A DNA stretch of 64,000 bases from NCBI GenBank assembly GCA_019634625.1, contig JAHCBA010000022.1, positions 43,176 through 107,175 of the forward strand. The letters are read 5' to 3'. Positions 8,341 through 18,159 of this stretch are shown in pieces. Within the stretch, counting starts at the first letter, position 1, and every line of letters starts with the position of its first letter. The DNA comes from Verrucomicrobiia bacterium. Its GTDB lineage: Bacteria > Verrucomicrobiota > Verrucomicrobiia > Limisphaerales > CAIMTB01. The translations under genes were made by a program, and so were the position numbers. Below the pieces are notes generated by a model, which saw nothing but the letters and a program-made list of their open reading frames with translations, was not told where the DNA came from and did not search any database.

Positions 8341-9573
8341 ATGGCACACCGGCTGAAGCGATGGATGGCGATGGCGCTGGCGTTCGCGGCATCGGCGGGG
8401 GCCATGGGGATGCCCAATTTCCGGGCGGTGACCATCGATTCGGACATTGCCATCGGGTACGGGGTGGCGATTGCGGATGTGGATGGGGACGGCCGGCCGG
8501 ACATTGTCCTGGCGGACAAACATGCGGTGGCGTGGTACCGGAATCCGGACTGGACGAAGTTCATCATCGCGGAGGGGTTGACCGAGCTGGACAACGTGGC
8601 GGTGGCGGCGTTGGACATCGACGGGGATGGCAAGGCAGAGATTGCGGTGGGGGCGGGCTGGAATCCCGGGGACACGATTACGAGCGGGGCGTTGTTTTAC
8701 CTGGTGGCGCCGACGGACCGGACGCAGCGGTGGGAACCGATCCGGCTGGCGCATGAGCCGACGGTGCACCGATTGCGATGGGCTCGGAACGAGCGGGGCG
8801 GGCACAGCCTGCTTTCGCTCCCGCTGCACGGGCGTGGAAACAAGATCTGGCAGGGGAATTGGGAGGGGGATGGAGTGCGGTTCCTGGCGTACCACCCTCC
8901 GGTCGATCCGAAGGCGCCGTGGACGACGTCGCTGATCCAGAACTCGTGGCATGTGACGCACAATTTCGATGTGGTACGGCCGTCGCGGGGGACGGCCGAT
9001 GAGTTGCTGGTGGCGGCCCGGGAGGGGGTGTTCCGCCTGACTCCGAGCGGGGGGACCTGGCGGGTGGATCCGATCGCCACGAACGGGCCGGGGATGGCGG
9101 AGTTCATCGGGGCGGGGGAGGTGAGGGCGGGCCGGGTGGGTGGGCGGCTGACCTTTGTGGCCACCATCGAGCCCATGCATGGAAACCAGCTGGTGGTGTA
9201 CACGGCTCCGAAGGTTGATGAGGCCTCACCCTTGTGGCGGCGAAATGTGATCGACGGGATGCTGGTGGACGGGCATGCGCTGGCGTGCGGGGATCTGCTG
9301 GGGCACGGCCGGGACCAGATTGTGGCCGGATGGCGGGCGATGAACCGGCCCGGGTCGCCGGTGGGGATCCGGTTGTACGCCGCGGTGGACGACACCTGCG
9401 AGCGCTGGGTGCCCTACGTCATCGATGACAACGAGATGGCGTGTGAGGATCTGCGGTTGGGGGATCTGGACGGCGACGGCGATCTGGACATCGTGGCGGC
9501 CGGCCGGTCTTCCCGAAACCTGAAGATCTACTTCAACGAGTCCGCCCGGAGGCCGCCTTCCCCGGCTCCATGA
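8341..9573 (+). CDS. Exported FG-GAP/VCBS repeat protein
   Basis: A 410-residue protein with an N-terminal signal peptide (MAHRLKRWMAMALAFAASAG). Four FG-GAP-like calcium-binding repeats are visible: VAIADVDGDGRPDIVLAD near residue 40, VAALDIDGDGKAEIAVGA near 90, a weaker ACGDLLGHGRDQIVAGW near 315, and LGDLDGDGDLDIVAAG near 370. These build a beta-propeller. Related verrucomicrobial and planctomycete proteins are extracellular and of unknown function, sometimes in polysaccharide or sulfatase contexts. No such partners lie here. The 3' end overlaps the convergent phosphatase-family gene by 41 bp. The start is supported by the signal peptide. Confidence 0.85.
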   Translation: MAHRLKRWMAMALAFAASAGAMGMPNFRAVTIDSDIAIGYGVAIADVDGDGRPDIVLADKHAVAWYRNPDWTKFIIAEGLTELDNVAVAALDIDGDGKAEIAVGAGWNPGDTITSGALFYLVAPTDRTQRWEPIRLAHEPTVHRLRWARNERGGHSLLSLPLHGRGNKIWQGNWEGDGVRFLAYHPPVDPKAPWTTSLIQNSWHVTHNFDVVRPSRGTADELLVAAREGVFRLTPSGGTWRVDPIATNGPGMAEFIGAGEVRAGRVGGRLTFVATIEPMHGNQLVVYTAPKVDEASPLWRRNVIDGMLVDGHALACGDLLGHGRDQIVAGWRAMNRPGSPVGIRLYAAVDDTCERWVPYVIDDNEMACEDLRLGDLDGDGDLDIVAAGRSSRNLKIYFNESARRPPSPAP

Positions 9574-10420
9574 GGGACGGCGGGGGGAAGCCGGTCACCT
9601 CAGCCAGGAGGGGCAGGTGGTCGGACGCGTCGGAATCGAGGACGCGGGCGGAGACGGGATACAGGGGGAAACGGCGGTCGAGCCAGATGTAGTCAATGCG
9701 CTTGGGGATTCGGGTGTGGGGAAAGGTGGCGCCCGGGCCGAAACCCACCTGGTCCCAGACATCGAGGAGAAAAGTGTCCAGGGCCTGATGGACGCGACTG
9801 CCCGGGAGGTCATTGAAATCGCCGGCGAGGATCACGGGAACGGGGGAGGCGGCGAGGCGATCGCGGATTTCCCCGACATTGGACCAGCGTTCGAGGTCAT
9901 CGGGGCGATGGTCGATGTGGGTGTTCCAAAACGCCAGGGGATGGCCACGGATGTCCACGACCACTTCGAGGAGCCCACGTTGTTCACCAGGCCGGAGCAT
10001 GAGGAAATGATGGTTGGTGGAGGAGAGAACGGGCCAGCGGGTGAGGGTGGCATTGCCGTATTCGCCTCCCTGGAAATGGATGTTGTGCTGGAAGACCGCG
10101 GTCAGTCCGGTCAGGGCCGCCAGTTCGGCCGGCAGGTTCCGGCCCTGGGTGCGGACGACACCGCGGTCCACCTCCTGCAGCGCCACGAGGTCGGGTTCGG
10201 TATCGGCGATGAGTCGGGCGATGCGATCGAGGTCCACGCGGCCATCGAGGCCTTCGCCGTGATGGATGTTCCAGGTCAGGATCCGGAGGGGCGGGTGGGC
10301 GGCGGAGGGGCGGGAGGCTGTCCGGACGCAACCGGTGGCGAGCAGGGCGGCGGCGGCGAACAGAAGCCACCGGAGGCGTGGCTGGAGCCGTGGGAGGGCG
10401 GGCGGGACGCAGTCGGACAT
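9533..10420 (-). CDS. Endonuclease/exonuclease/phosphatase family lipoprotein
   Basis: A 295-residue protein. A lipoprotein signal (WLLFAAAALLATGC) places it on an outer face of the envelope. The EEP fold is clear: ILTWNIHHGEG, DLVALQEVDRG (catalytic Glu), WNTHIDHRP, ILAGDFNDLPGS, RIDYIWLD and the terminal SDHLPLLAEV (catalytic Asp-His). Such proteins are metal-dependent phosphodiesterases; substrates range from DNA to lipids and cannot be told from sequence. I start at the ATG at 10420, just before the signal peptide. A longer frame to 10813 would run into the MFS gene. The upstream MFS gene ends 65 bp away in the same direction. Confidence 0.9.
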   Translation of the reverse strand: MSDCVPPALPRLQPRLRWLLFAAAALLATGCVRTASRPSAAHPPLRILTWNIHHGEGLDGRVDLDRIARLIADTEPDLVALQEVDRGVVRTQGRNLPAELAALTGLTAVFQHNIHFQGGEYGNATLTRWPVLSSTNHHFLMLRPGEQRGLLEVVVDIRGHPLAFWNTHIDHRPDDLERWSNVGEIRDRLAASPVPVILAGDFNDLPGSRVHQALDTFLLDVWDQVGFGPGATFPHTRIPKRIDYIWLDRRFPLYPVSARVLDSDASDHLPLLAEVTGFPPPSLMEPGKAASGRTR

Positions 10421-10485
10421 GGCCCCAGTTTGCGTCGGGAGGGGCGCCGTGAGAACCCCGAAGGTGGTCGGGCGCGGCGGCGGAT

Positions 10486-11829
10486 TCAGGTTCCGGTGGC
10501 GGGATTGGCAGCGCGTTCGAGCGGGGCGCGGACGTAGGGGCGGCCGGCCTTCAGGCCGATCCACGTCCAGAGGCAGCCGATGAGGGCGAGCACGGCGCAG
10601 GCGGTATAGGGAACGGCCGGGTGCCAGTCGTAGAGCGTGCTGGCGAACACGGGGCCGGCGATGCGGGCGAGGGACCCGGCGCTTTGGGCGACACCGAGGG
10701 TGAAGCCCTGTTCTCCGGGCGAAGTCAGCGAAGAGAGCAAGCCGAAGAGGGGTGGGCGCGTGAGCCCGGATCCGACGCTGAGGAGCGCCAGAACCGCCAG
10801 GAGCAGGAACCACGAGGGGCCGCCGACGGAGAACAGGGCGACCACGAATTGCCAGCGCGAAGTCCCGGGGTCCTGCCAGAGGGCGGTGAGGGAGACATCG
10901 GGGTGTCCGCCGAGGAAGGGGAGCGGGAGGAGGCTGACGGCCATCAGAACGAGGCTCAAGGCGATCAGGCGCGGTTCTCCCAGGAGGCGGACCAGGCGCC
11001 CGATGAGGCCTCCCTGCACGACGGCTCCGATGAGGCCGCAGAAGGCGAAGAGGAACGAGATGGCGATCACGGCGTCCGTGCCGCGCGGGGCAAACCCGAA
11101 ATTGCGGGCGACCAACAGGCCGAGCGTGGTTTCAAAGCAGGTGAAGGCAAAGGTCGAGAGGAAATAGACCCCCACCAGCAAGCCGATGCGGGGGCGTGCC
11201 AGGACTTCCCGCCATTGGGCAACACGGCCGCCGACGCGGGGCTCCGATGCGGCCTCCGGCCTCCGGCTTTCGCCCAGGATGAACCACGCCAGAACCAGGT
11301 TGAACAGGCAGATGCCGGACGCCACCCAGCCGGGACCCGGCAATCCCAGCCACAACAGGGCGGCCACGCCGACCACCGGACCGCCGATGAAGCCGAGACC
11401 AAAGGCCATCCCGATCAGCCCCATGCGCCGGGATCGATCCTCCGGGGCCGACATGTCGGCGATGTAGGCCTGGGCCACCGTGATGTTGGCCCCGCAGACA
11501 CCGGACAGGATTCGGGAGGCGAGGATCACCCAGAGCGCCGTGGGACCGTGGGAGAGGCCTGAGCCAATGGCAAAGAGCGCGTAGGAGACCACGAACCCGG
11601 CGGTGCTGACGAGGAGGACGGGGCGCCGGCCGATGCGGTCGGACAGACGGCCCCAGGCCGGGGCGAGAAGGAACTGCATGAGCGAATACGACGCCACGAT
11701 GCTGCCCAGCATCCAGCCGGGCGCCCCGAAGTCCTGCACGTACTTCGGCAGCAGGGGAAGCACCATCCCGAACCCGATGAGGTCCACGAAGACGATCAGA
11801 AAAATGACCAGGATGGAGGGCTTGCGCAT
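10486..11829 (-). CDS. MFS transporter, TetA/DHA1-like drug:H+ antiporter family
   Basis: A 447-residue protein with about 12 hydrophobic helices. It opens with MRKPSILVIFLIVFVDLIGF. The MFS signature GRLSDRIGRRPVL lies between helices 2 and 3 and a motif C-like GFIGGPVVG in helix 5. The N-terminus (VDLIGFGMVLPLLP) is typical of TetA-like DHA1 transporters. True tetracycline resistance is not implied; substrate unknown. It is followed 65 bp downstream by the EEP lipoprotein and preceded by the epimerase-like gene (82-bp gap), all on the minus strand, so a loose operon is possible. Confidence 0.88.
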   Translation of the reverse strand: MRKPSILVIFLIVFVDLIGFGMVLPLLPKYVQDFGAPGWMLGSIVASYSLMQFLLAPAWGRLSDRIGRRPVLLVSTAGFVVSYALFAIGSGLSHGPTALWVILASRILSGVCGANITVAQAYIADMSAPEDRSRRMGLIGMAFGLGFIGGPVVGVAALLWLGLPGPGWVASGICLFNLVLAWFILGESRRPEAASEPRVGGRVAQWREVLARPRIGLLVGVYFLSTFAFTCFETTLGLLVARNFGFAPRGTDAVIAISFLFAFCGLIGAVVQGGLIGRLVRLLGEPRLIALSLVLMAVSLLPLPFLGGHPDVSLTALWQDPGTSRWQFVVALFSVGGPSWFLLLAVLALLSVGSGLTRPPLFGLLSSLTSPGEQGFTLGVAQSAGSLARIAGPVFASTLYDWHPAVPYTACAVLALIGCLWTWIGLKAGRPYVRAPLERAANPATGT

Positions 11830-11911
11830 GCGATAAGGGGGTGGCTGCGTCCCCGACGCGGCCTACCCGCAGGAGGTTATCAGCCGGCGGGTCGGGGCTG
11901 CCAGCCGCTTC

Positions 11912-12832
11912 TCAGGGCGCGGGGCGGAGGTAGGTGCGAAGGTCCTCCCTGAAGGGGAGGTGAACCAATTGGAAAGTCCGGTCCGCAGGAGCCGGGTCGC
12001 CGACATTGTCCTCTTGCAGCATCAGGAGCTGGTCGCGGCTCAGGGGCGGCGGTTGGTGGAGAACGGCGGGAAAGACGCGCTCGAAAAGGGCTGCCTGCAG
12101 GCGGGCGATGGGCAGGGGAATGGGAAGCAGCAGGCGGCGACGTCCGCACGCCTCCAGGATCGCGCGCAGGAAGGCCTTGAAGTCGAGCCGGTCGTGCCCG
12201 CAGAGTTCATAGGTTCGCCCCTCGGATTCAGGTGTGGACAGCGAGCGGACGAAGGCCCTGGCCACATTTTCCACGCGAATCGGTTGGAGCATCGCCGTGC
12301 CCGGACCCATGACGGGCAGACAGGGGGACCACCGGGAGAGTTTCGCGAAGAGGCGGGTGACGGCATCGCCGGGCCCATAGATGAGGGACGGTCGAAAGAT
12401 GGTCCAGGGCAGAGGGTTGTCGCGAACGCGCTGTTCCGCGGCCCACTTGGTTTGGTGGTATCGGGCCGGGGCGCCGGGCCGGGTTCCGAGGGCGCTCATG
12501 TGGATCAGGCGCGGTACCTTTGCGGCGAGGGCGGCCTCCAGCAGGCGCCCGGTGAGTTCGGTGTGGATTCGCTCAAAGGTCTGCCTTCCGCATTCGGCAA
12601 TGATTCCCACGAGATGGATCACCGCCTCCGCTCCTGTCAGGGCTTCGGCGAGGGACTCCGTCCGATCCCAGTCCACTTCATGCAGGACGGGGGCGGGGGA
12701 GAGGGACGAGAGGGCGTGAGGGAGCGGGCGACCGTCGCGGACGAGGAGGCGGGCCTGGTGACCGTGGGCAGCCAGTTCCGTCGCCATGGCGCGACCGACG
12801 AAGCCGGTTCCACCGCTGAGGGCGACTTCCAT
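11912..12832 (-). CDS. NAD(P)-binding epimerase-like protein, NDUFA9/atypical SDR type
   Basis: A 306-residue protein with a Rossmann nucleotide-binding loop at the N-terminus (SGGTGFVG, residues 6-13). Further conserved features are VIHLVGII, the [12 protein letters not shown] segment with a YxxxK catalytic pair, and a [11 protein letters not shown] motif. This pattern matches the atypical short-chain dehydrogenases related to complex I subunit NDUFA9 and to sugar-nucleotide epimerases. The exact substrate is not predictable. It faces away from the ribosomal cluster (divergent from rpsL, 234-bp gap). Confidence 0.85.
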   Translation of the reverse strand: MEVALSGGTGFVGRAMATELAAHGHQARLLVRDGRPLPHALSSLSPAPVLHEVDWDRTESLAEALTGAEAVIHLVGIIAECGRQTFERIHTELTGRLLEAALAAKVPRLIHMSALGTRPGAPARYHQTKWAAEQRVRDNPLPWTIFRPSLIYGPGDAVTRLFAKLSRWSPCLPVMGPGTAMLQPIRVENVARAFVRSLSTPESEGRTYELCGHDRLDFKAFLRAILEACGRRRLLLPIPLPIARLQAALFERVFPAVLHQPPPLSRDQLLMLQEDNVGDPAPADRTFQLVHLPFREDLRTYLRPAP

Positions 12833-13066
12833 GCCGCCGACTGTAGCCTCGGCCCCTGGCTGAGCCAGAATTTCGGGGATTGGAGCGGGGACGGGCCGGC
12901 CGGTGAGGGGGCGGAACCGGGGCGCGGACGGCGGTGGGGAACGAACAGGTCACGACGGCACGAAAATTTTCCAAAAACATGTTGCGATAGAAAATCCCGA
13001 GAGGCAGTCTATCCGCCCCTTTCGCCCCTCGGCGGACGGGGTTCCCCAGACAACTCGGGAGTCGCG
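12833..13066 (+). promoter_or_regulatory. Divergent intergenic region and 5' leader of the str operon
   Basis: This 234-bp gap separates the minus-strand epimerase from rpsL. An A/T-rich tract at 12963-12995 is the likeliest promoter area for the ribosomal cluster, but no clean -35/-10 pair can be named. In the leader, TCCGCC (13012-13017) and GGCGGA (13031-13036) can pair as a short hairpin. GGGAG about 6 bases before the rpsL ATG serves as ribosome binding site. Confidence 0.35.
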
Positions 13067-13471
13067 ATGCCGACCATTAACCAACTCGTCCGCCAAGGAC
13101 GCCAAAAGCTGAATTACAAGTCGAAGGCTCCCGCCCTTCAGGGTGCGCCGTTCCGACGAGGCGTGTGTCTGCAGGTGATGACGCGCACCCCCAAGAAGCC
13201 GAATTCGGCGATGCGCAAGGTCGCCAAGGTTCGGTTGACCAACGGGCATGAGGTCATCGCGTACATTCCGGATGAGGGGCACAACCTTCAGGAGCATTCG
13301 ATCGTCCTGGTGCGGGGTGGCCGGGTGAAGGATCTCCCCGGGGTGAGGTACCACATTGTGCGCGGGACGCTGGACTGCCAGGGCGTGGAAAAGCGCCGGG
13401 TCAGCCGTTCGAAGTATGGGGTGAAACGACCCAAGGCGGCCAAGGGAGCCGCGGCCAAGGGGGCCAAGTAA
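13067..13471 (+). CDS. rpsL: 30S ribosomal protein S12
   Basis: A 134-residue S12, opening [13 protein letters not shown]. The decoding-site loop [15 protein letters not shown] (41-55) and [12 protein letters not shown] (85-96) are intact. K43/K44 and K88 correspond to the positions mutated in streptomycin resistance and read as wild type. The start is the ATG at 13067, where the conserved N-terminus begins; a longer open frame upstream is noise. It is the first gene of the str operon. rpsG follows after 47 bp. The Lys/Ala-rich tail ([12 protein letters not shown]) is a little longer than usual. Confidence 0.99.
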   Translation: MPTINQLVRQGRQKLNYKSKAPALQGAPFRRGVCLQVMTRTPKKPNSAMRKVAKVRLTNGHEVIAYIPDEGHNLQEHSIVLVRGGRVKDLPGVRYHIVRGTLDCQGVEKRRVSRSKYGVKRPKAAKGAAAKGAK

Positions 13472-13518
13472 CCGTCACGTAATCACGCTGCGCCGCAGAA
13501 ACCCTCCTGTTCTTTCCT

Positions 13519-13992
13519 ATGTCCCGTCGTCGTCGAGCCGAGAAAAGACCGCTGTTGGCAGATCCGAAGTACAACAGCCCCCTGGTTACGCGCCTGGTGA
13601 ACACCGTCATGGTGATGGGCAAGAAAAGCGTGGCGCAGCGCCTGGTGTACGGGGCGTTCGATCGGATCATCGAAAAGAATCCCAGTTCGAATCCGCTCGA
13701 AATCCTGCAACGGGCGGTGGACAACGCCAAGCCGCGGCTGGAGGTGAAGGCGCGGCGAGTGGGCGGGGCGACCTATCAGGTGCCGCTGGAGGTGGCGACC
13801 GAGCGGCAGCAGTCGCTGGCGGTCCGCTGGCTGGTGCGGTTCGCCGATGCCCGCAAGGGAATCTCCATGCAGGACGCCCTGGCGAGTGAGATCCTGGATG
13901 CCTATCAGGGCCAGGGAAGCGCCATTCGCAAACGGGACGAGGTCCACAAGATGGCGCAGGCCAACAAGGCCTTTGCCCACTTCCGCTGGTAG
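13519..13992 (+). CDS. rpsG: 30S ribosomal protein S7
   Basis: A 157-residue S7, normal length. It begins [18 protein letters not shown] and carries the conserved [14 protein letters not shown] and the beta-hairpin [11 protein letters not shown]. The basic C-terminus ends AHFRW. It nucleates assembly of the 30S head. It lies between rpsL and fusA, the usual str order, with a 52-bp gap to fusA. Confidence 0.99.
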   Translation: MSRRRRAEKRPLLADPKYNSPLVTRLVNTVMVMGKKSVAQRLVYGAFDRIIEKNPSSNPLEILQRAVDNAKPRLEVKARRVGGATYQVPLEVATERQQSLAVRWLVRFADARKGISMQDALASEILDAYQGQGSAIRKRDEVHKMAQANKAFAHFRW

Positions 13993-14044
13993 TCGTTCGC
14001 CTGTCGATCCGTTCTTTGATTCCCGACGTACCCAGCTCCACCCG

Positions 14045-16225
14045 ATGACCGCGGAAGTGAAAGATTCGAAGGTGCTCAATTCCCCCGACCGGCAATACTC
14101 GCTGGAGCGGACGCGGAATATCGGCATCGCGGCGCACATTGACGCCGGCAAGACGACCACCACGGAGCGCATCCTCTTCTACACAGGTCTCATCCACAAG
14201 ATGGGCGATGTCGATGACGGCAACACCGTGACGGATTGGATGGAGCAGGAGCGGGAGCGGGGCATCACCATCACCTCCGCCGCCACCACCTGTTACTGGA
14301 GCCAGAAGACCGACGGATGCATCAAGCTGTACCCCGAGGTGGCGCACCGGGTGAACATCATCGACACCCCGGGCCACGTTGACTTCACAGCCGAAGTCGA
14401 GCGGTCGATGCGGGTCCTCGATGGGGCGGTGGCGGTATTCTGCGGCGTGGCCGGCGTGCAGCCTCAGTCGGAGACCGTGTGGCGGCAGGCGACCAAGTAC
14501 CAGGTACCGAGGATCGCCTTCGTCAACAAGATGGACCGCATCGGGGCGAACTTTGAGAATGCGCTGTCCGACATGCGCAAGAAGCTGGGGGCCTACGCCT
14601 TTCCGGTGGTGTTGCCGATCGGCAAGGAGGACGCGCTCAAGGGAGTCATCGACGTGATCAGCGGCAAGGCGATCGTGTACGATGAGACCGACGAGGCGGG
14701 GCTCCGATATTCGGTTTCGGAGGTGCCCGATGCGGATCGCGAGCGGACCCGTCAGGCCTACGAGGAACTGGTCAACGGAGTCGGTGACAAGGACGAGGAG
14801 GTGGCCGAGTACATCCTCGAAGAAAAGCCGGTGCCGGCCGAGGTGCTGAAGCGTGCGATCCGGCGGTTGACCTGCAAGCTCGAGATGGTGCCCGTCCTCT
14901 GCGGTTCCGCCTTCAAGCGCAAGGGCGTTCAACCTCTGGTGGATGCGGTCATCGACTACCTGCCCTCCCCGCTGGACATCACACCCATGCAGGGTGAGTT
15001 GCCGGGCGAGGAGGAGGAGAAGGTCACGGTGTCGCCAGACGACAACGGAAAGTTTTGTTCGCTGGCCTTCAAGCTCTGGACGGATCCCTTCGTGGGCAAG
15101 CTGGTCTTCTTCCGGGTGTACCGGGGGCGACTGAGCAAGGGAGACACCATCTACAATCCGCGGACGCGGAAAAGGGAGAGGGTGTCACGGGTGATGATGA
15201 TCCAGGCCGACAAACGGCTGGATGTCGATGCCGTGTACTCCGGAGACATCGCGGCGCTGGTCGGATTGAAGAACATCACCACGGGCGACACGCTGTGCGA
15301 CGAGAACGAGGAAGTGCTTCTCGAACCGCCGACCTTCCCCGAGCCGGTGATTTCCATGGCCGTGGAGCCGAAGAGCAAGTCCGACCGCGACAAGATGTCG
15401 GCGGGATTGCAGCGCCTGGCGGAGGAGGATCCGACCTTCCGGTGCTTTACGAACGAAGAGACGGGGCAGCTCATCATCGCCGGGATGGGTGAGTTGCATC
15501 TTGAGATCATACGCGACCGGCTCCTCAGGGAGTTCAAGGTCGAGGCCAGCGCGGGCGCCCCCCAGATCGCCTATCGGGAAACGATCACGGGTTCGGCCGA
15601 GGGCGAGGGAAAGTTCATCCGGCAGTCGGGTGGCCGTGGTCAGTACGGACACGCGGTGATCCAAATCTCCCCCAATCCCCGGGGGAAGGGCGTGGAAATC
15701 GAGAACAAGATCGTCGGCGGGGTCATTCCCAAGGAATACATCCCTGCGGTCATCGACGGCGTCGAGGAGGCCATCAAGGGTGGCGTCGTGGCCGGCTACC
15801 CCATGGTCGACGTGAAAGTCGCGATCACTTTCGGGAGCTTTCATGAGGTCGATTCGTCCGAACTGGCTTTCAAGATGGCGGGAATTTTCGCCATGAAGGA
15901 GGCGGTTCGGAAGGCGAATGGAATCATCCTGGAGCCGATCATGAAGGTTGAAGTCACCACGCCCGACGAATATCAGGGCGACATTCTGGGCGATCTCAAC
16001 CGACGGCGCGGCAAGATTGCCGCGATCGAGAACAAGAGCGACGCCACCATTCTGCGGGCCGATGTGCCCCTGGCGGAGATGTTCGGCTACGCCACGGCGG
16101 TGCGTTCGCTGTCCAAGGGGCGGGCCGCCTACTCGATGGAGCCGTCCCACTTCGAACCGGTTCCGGCGAGCATTGCCGCCACGATTCTGGAATCGGCCAA
16201 AGGAAAGCCGGCGGCGCGGAGCTGA
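14045..16225 (+). CDS. fusA: Translation elongation factor G
   Basis: A 726-residue EF-G catalysing ribosomal translocation with GTP. G1 is [12 protein letters not shown] (29-40). G3 DTPGH and G4 NKMD are present, followed by domains II-V with the conserved [11 protein letters not shown] in domain IV. The ATG at 14045 gives a 20-residue lead before the G domain. A longer frame starting inside rpsG is rejected. In most bacteria tuf follows fusA; here the next gene is rpsJ after only 17 bp, so EF-Tu must be encoded elsewhere. Confidence 0.99.
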   Translation: MTAEVKDSKVLNSPDRQYSLERTRNIGIAAHIDAGKTTTTERILFYTGLIHKMGDVDDGNTVTDWMEQERERGITITSAATTCYWSQKTDGCIKLYPEVAHRVNIIDTPGHVDFTAEVERSMRVLDGAVAVFCGVAGVQPQSETVWRQATKYQVPRIAFVNKMDRIGANFENALSDMRKKLGAYAFPVVLPIGKEDALKGVIDVISGKAIVYDETDEAGLRYSVSEVPDADRERTRQAYEELVNGVGDKDEEVAEYILEEKPVPAEVLKRAIRRLTCKLEMVPVLCGSAFKRKGVQPLVDAVIDYLPSPLDITPMQGELPGEEEEKVTVSPDDNGKFCSLAFKLWTDPFVGKLVFFRVYRGRLSKGDTIYNPRTRKRERVSRVMMIQADKRLDVDAVYSGDIAALVGLKNITTGDTLCDENEEVLLEPPTFPEPVISMAVEPKSKSDRDKMSAGLQRLAEEDPTFRCFTNEETGQLIIAGMGELHLEIIRDRLLREFKVEASAGAPQIAYRETITGSAEGEGKFIRQSGGRGQYGHAVIQISPNPRGKGVEIENKIVGGVIPKEYIPAVIDGVEEAIKGGVVAGYPMVDVKVAITFGSFHEVDSSELAFKMAGIFAMKEAVRKANGIILEPIMKVEVTTPDEYQGDILGDLNRRRGKIAAIENKSDATILRADVPLAEMFGYATAVRSLSKGRAAYSMEPSHFEPVPASIAATILESAKGKPAARS

Positions 16226-16242
16226 ACCCGAGGGTTTATACC

Positions 16243-16551
16243 ATGTCTGGACAACGTATTCGAATCCGTCTCAAGGCCTTCGATCATCGCATCGTCGATC
16301 AGTCCGTCGCGGACATCGTCGATACGGTGAAGCGGTCGGGCGCCCGGGTGGCAGGCCCCATTCCGTTGCCGACCAAAATCGAGCGTTACACGGTGGGGCG
16401 CTCGCCCCACGTGGACAAGAAGTCTCAGGAAACCTTCGAGATGCGGACGCACAAGCGTCTCCTCGATATCATCGGGCCGACCGCCAAAACGGTGGATGAA
16501 CTCAAGAAGCTCAACCTCCCGGCCGGGGTGGACATCACCATCAAGATCTAG
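16243..16551 (+). CDS. rpsJ: 30S ribosomal protein S10
   Basis: A 102-residue S10 with [19 protein letters not shown], the [14 protein letters not shown] loop and the [16 protein letters not shown] signature. It is both a 30S head protein and a NusE-type antitermination factor. It is the first gene of the S10 part of the cluster, directly after fusA. rplC follows after 5 bp. Confidence 0.99.
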   Translation: MSGQRIRIRLKAFDHRIVDQSVADIVDTVKRSGARVAGPIPLPTKIERYTVGRSPHVDKKSQETFEMRTHKRLLDIIGPTAKTVDELKKLNLPAGVDITIKI

Positions 16552-16556
16552 CGCCC

Positions 16557-17201
16557 ATGATCGGTCTCATCGGAAAAAAACTTGGCCAGACGCGCGTCTA
16601 TGACGCGAAAGGCAACATCGTGCCGGTGACGGTGGTCCAGGCCGGACCCAATTACGTCGTGCAGCGCAAGACGGTGGCGAACGACGGGTACAACGCCGTG
16701 CAACTGGGATTTGGGCCGCAGAAGGACCATCGTCTCACCAAGGCGATGACCGGGCATCTCACCAAGGCCAAGGTGCCTTCGCTTCGCCGCTTGCGGGAAT
16801 TCCGGGATTTCAGCGTGGACGTTCAGCCCGGGGACACAGTGGGCGTCAGCCTCTTCGCGGAAGGGGACCATGTCGATGCCATCGGGATCACCAAGGGACG
16901 GGGATTCGAGGGGGTCGTCAAGCGTCACGGATTCCGCGGCGGCGATATGACGCACGGTGCGAAGGGCTGGCACCGTCGTCCGGGCGCGATCGGACAGCGC
17001 CTCTTTCCGGGAACGGTCATGCGTGGGATGCGGATGCCCGGCCACATGGGTCAGGTTCGGCGCACCGTGCAGAATCTGCGGGTGGTGAAGGTGCTCGAGG
17101 CCGATCAGATCTTGTTGATCCGCGGCGCGATTCCCGGCGCCTCCGGTGAATATGTCATCATCCGGGAGGCCAAGAAACGGCCCAAGGCGTCAGCTCAATA
17201 G
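16557..17201 (+). CDS. rplC: 50S ribosomal protein L3
   Basis: A 214-residue L3 starting MIGLIGKKLGQTRVYD. It has the peptidyl-transferase-proximal extension FRGGDMTHGAKGWHR and the RRPGAIGQRLFPGTV segment. It is an early assembly protein of the 50S subunit. It is separated from rpsJ by 5 bp. Confidence 0.99.
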   Translation: MIGLIGKKLGQTRVYDAKGNIVPVTVVQAGPNYVVQRKTVANDGYNAVQLGFGPQKDHRLTKAMTGHLTKAKVPSLRRLREFRDFSVDVQPGDTVGVSLFAEGDHVDAIGITKGRGFEGVVKRHGFRGGDMTHGAKGWHRRPGAIGQRLFPGTVMRGMRMPGHMGQVRRTVQNLRVVKVLEADQILLIRGAIPGASGEYVIIREAKKRPKASAQ

Positions 17202-17240
17202 CGGACGCTGTCATAAGCTCAACGGCGGAAGGTTCATCGC

Positions 17241-17876
17241 GTGAACATTCAGATCTCAGACTTACAGGGAAATCCGGTCGCCGAGCGCCCGGTGGCGTTC
17301 GAGGTGATTCAGAACGCCCGCGGGACCCAGGCGGTCAAGGATGCCGTGGTCGCCCACATGGCGGCGCGCCGCCAGGGCACCCGTTCCACAAAGACCGTCG
17401 GCGAGGTGGCCGGGACCAACAAGAAGCCGTGGCGGCAGAAGGGCACCGGACGGGCGCGGGCCGGATCCACGCAATCGCCGCTGTGGCCGGGTGGCGGCGT
17501 CGTTTTCGGTCCCCGTCCGCGTGATTTCTCGGTCAAAATCAACGCCAGGGTCAAGCGACTGGCCCTTCGCAAGGCGGTCAGCGAACGGCTTAAAGCTGGA
17601 GACATTGTGGTGGTGAAGGATCTGACGGTTGCCAGTCACCGTACGAAGGATTTCCTGAAGGCGGTTTCGCCTCTGGGCCTGTTGGGGGGATCGCTGCTGA
17701 TTGTCGCCGATTCCGACCGCAACCTGCTGTTGGGCAGTGGGAACGTTCCCAAGGTTCGGGTGACGACGGGGCGTGAGGTAAGCACCTACGATGTGCTTTG
17801 GCCCGACAAGCTGCTGTTCACGGAGCAGGCCTTTCAGGCGTTGGAGGGCCGGCTGGCACGGAAGGAGGCGGCATGA
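17241..17876 (+). CDS. rplD: 50S ribosomal protein L4
   Basis: A 211-residue L4 starting at GTG 17241 (MNIQISDLQGNPV), preceded by GGCGGAAGG. The exit-tunnel loop RQGTRSTKTVGEVAGTNKKP and KGTGRARAGS are conserved. In enterobacteria L4 regulates the S10 operon; whether it does so here is unknown. Its TGA overlaps the rplW ATG (ATGA at 17873-17876). Confidence 0.98.
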   Translation: MNIQISDLQGNPVAERPVAFEVIQNARGTQAVKDAVVAHMAARRQGTRSTKTVGEVAGTNKKPWRQKGTGRARAGSTQSPLWPGGGVVFGPRPRDFSVKINARVKRLALRKAVSERLKAGDIVVVKDLTVASHRTKDFLKAVSPLGLLGGSLLIVADSDRNLLLGSGNVPKVRVTTGREVSTYDVLWPDKLLFTEQAFQALEGRLARKEAA

Positions 17877-18154
17877 GCGTTTACGATGTGGTGAAGACGG
17901 TGCGCCTGACGGAAAAGGCGACGGCTCAATCGGCCAGGGCGAACCAGTACACGGTGGTGGCCAGCCGGGCGGCCAGCAAGATCCAGATTCGGCAGGCCGT
18001 GGAGGTGCTCTTCGGCGTGAAGGTGGTGCGGGTCAACACGCTGAATGTGCGCGGCAAACTGCGGCGCCAGCGGACTGCCTCGGCGGGACGCGACCCGCAT
18101 TGGAAGAAGGCCATCGTGACCCTCAAGGAGGGTGACAAGATTCAACTGACGTAA
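17873..18154 (+). CDS. rplW: 50S ribosomal protein L23
   Basis: A 93-residue L23: [38 protein letters not shown], then [12 protein letters not shown]23 sits at the polypeptide exit and docks trigger factor and SRP. The start is the ATG that overlaps the rplD stop; a longer frame upstream lies within rplD and is not used. rplB follows after 5 bp. Confidence 0.98.
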   Translation: MSVYDVVKTVRLTEKATAQSARANQYTVVASRAASKIQIRQAVEVLFGVKVVRVNTLNVRGKLRRQRTASAGRDPHWKKAIVTLKEGDKIQLT

Positions 18155-18159
18155 AGGCT

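Noticed and set aside
7043..8392. Long minus-strand frame extending nadC upstream or in another frame
   Set aside because: The extra part translates a REP-like repeat and lacks NadC similarity; GTG at 8006 fits the family.
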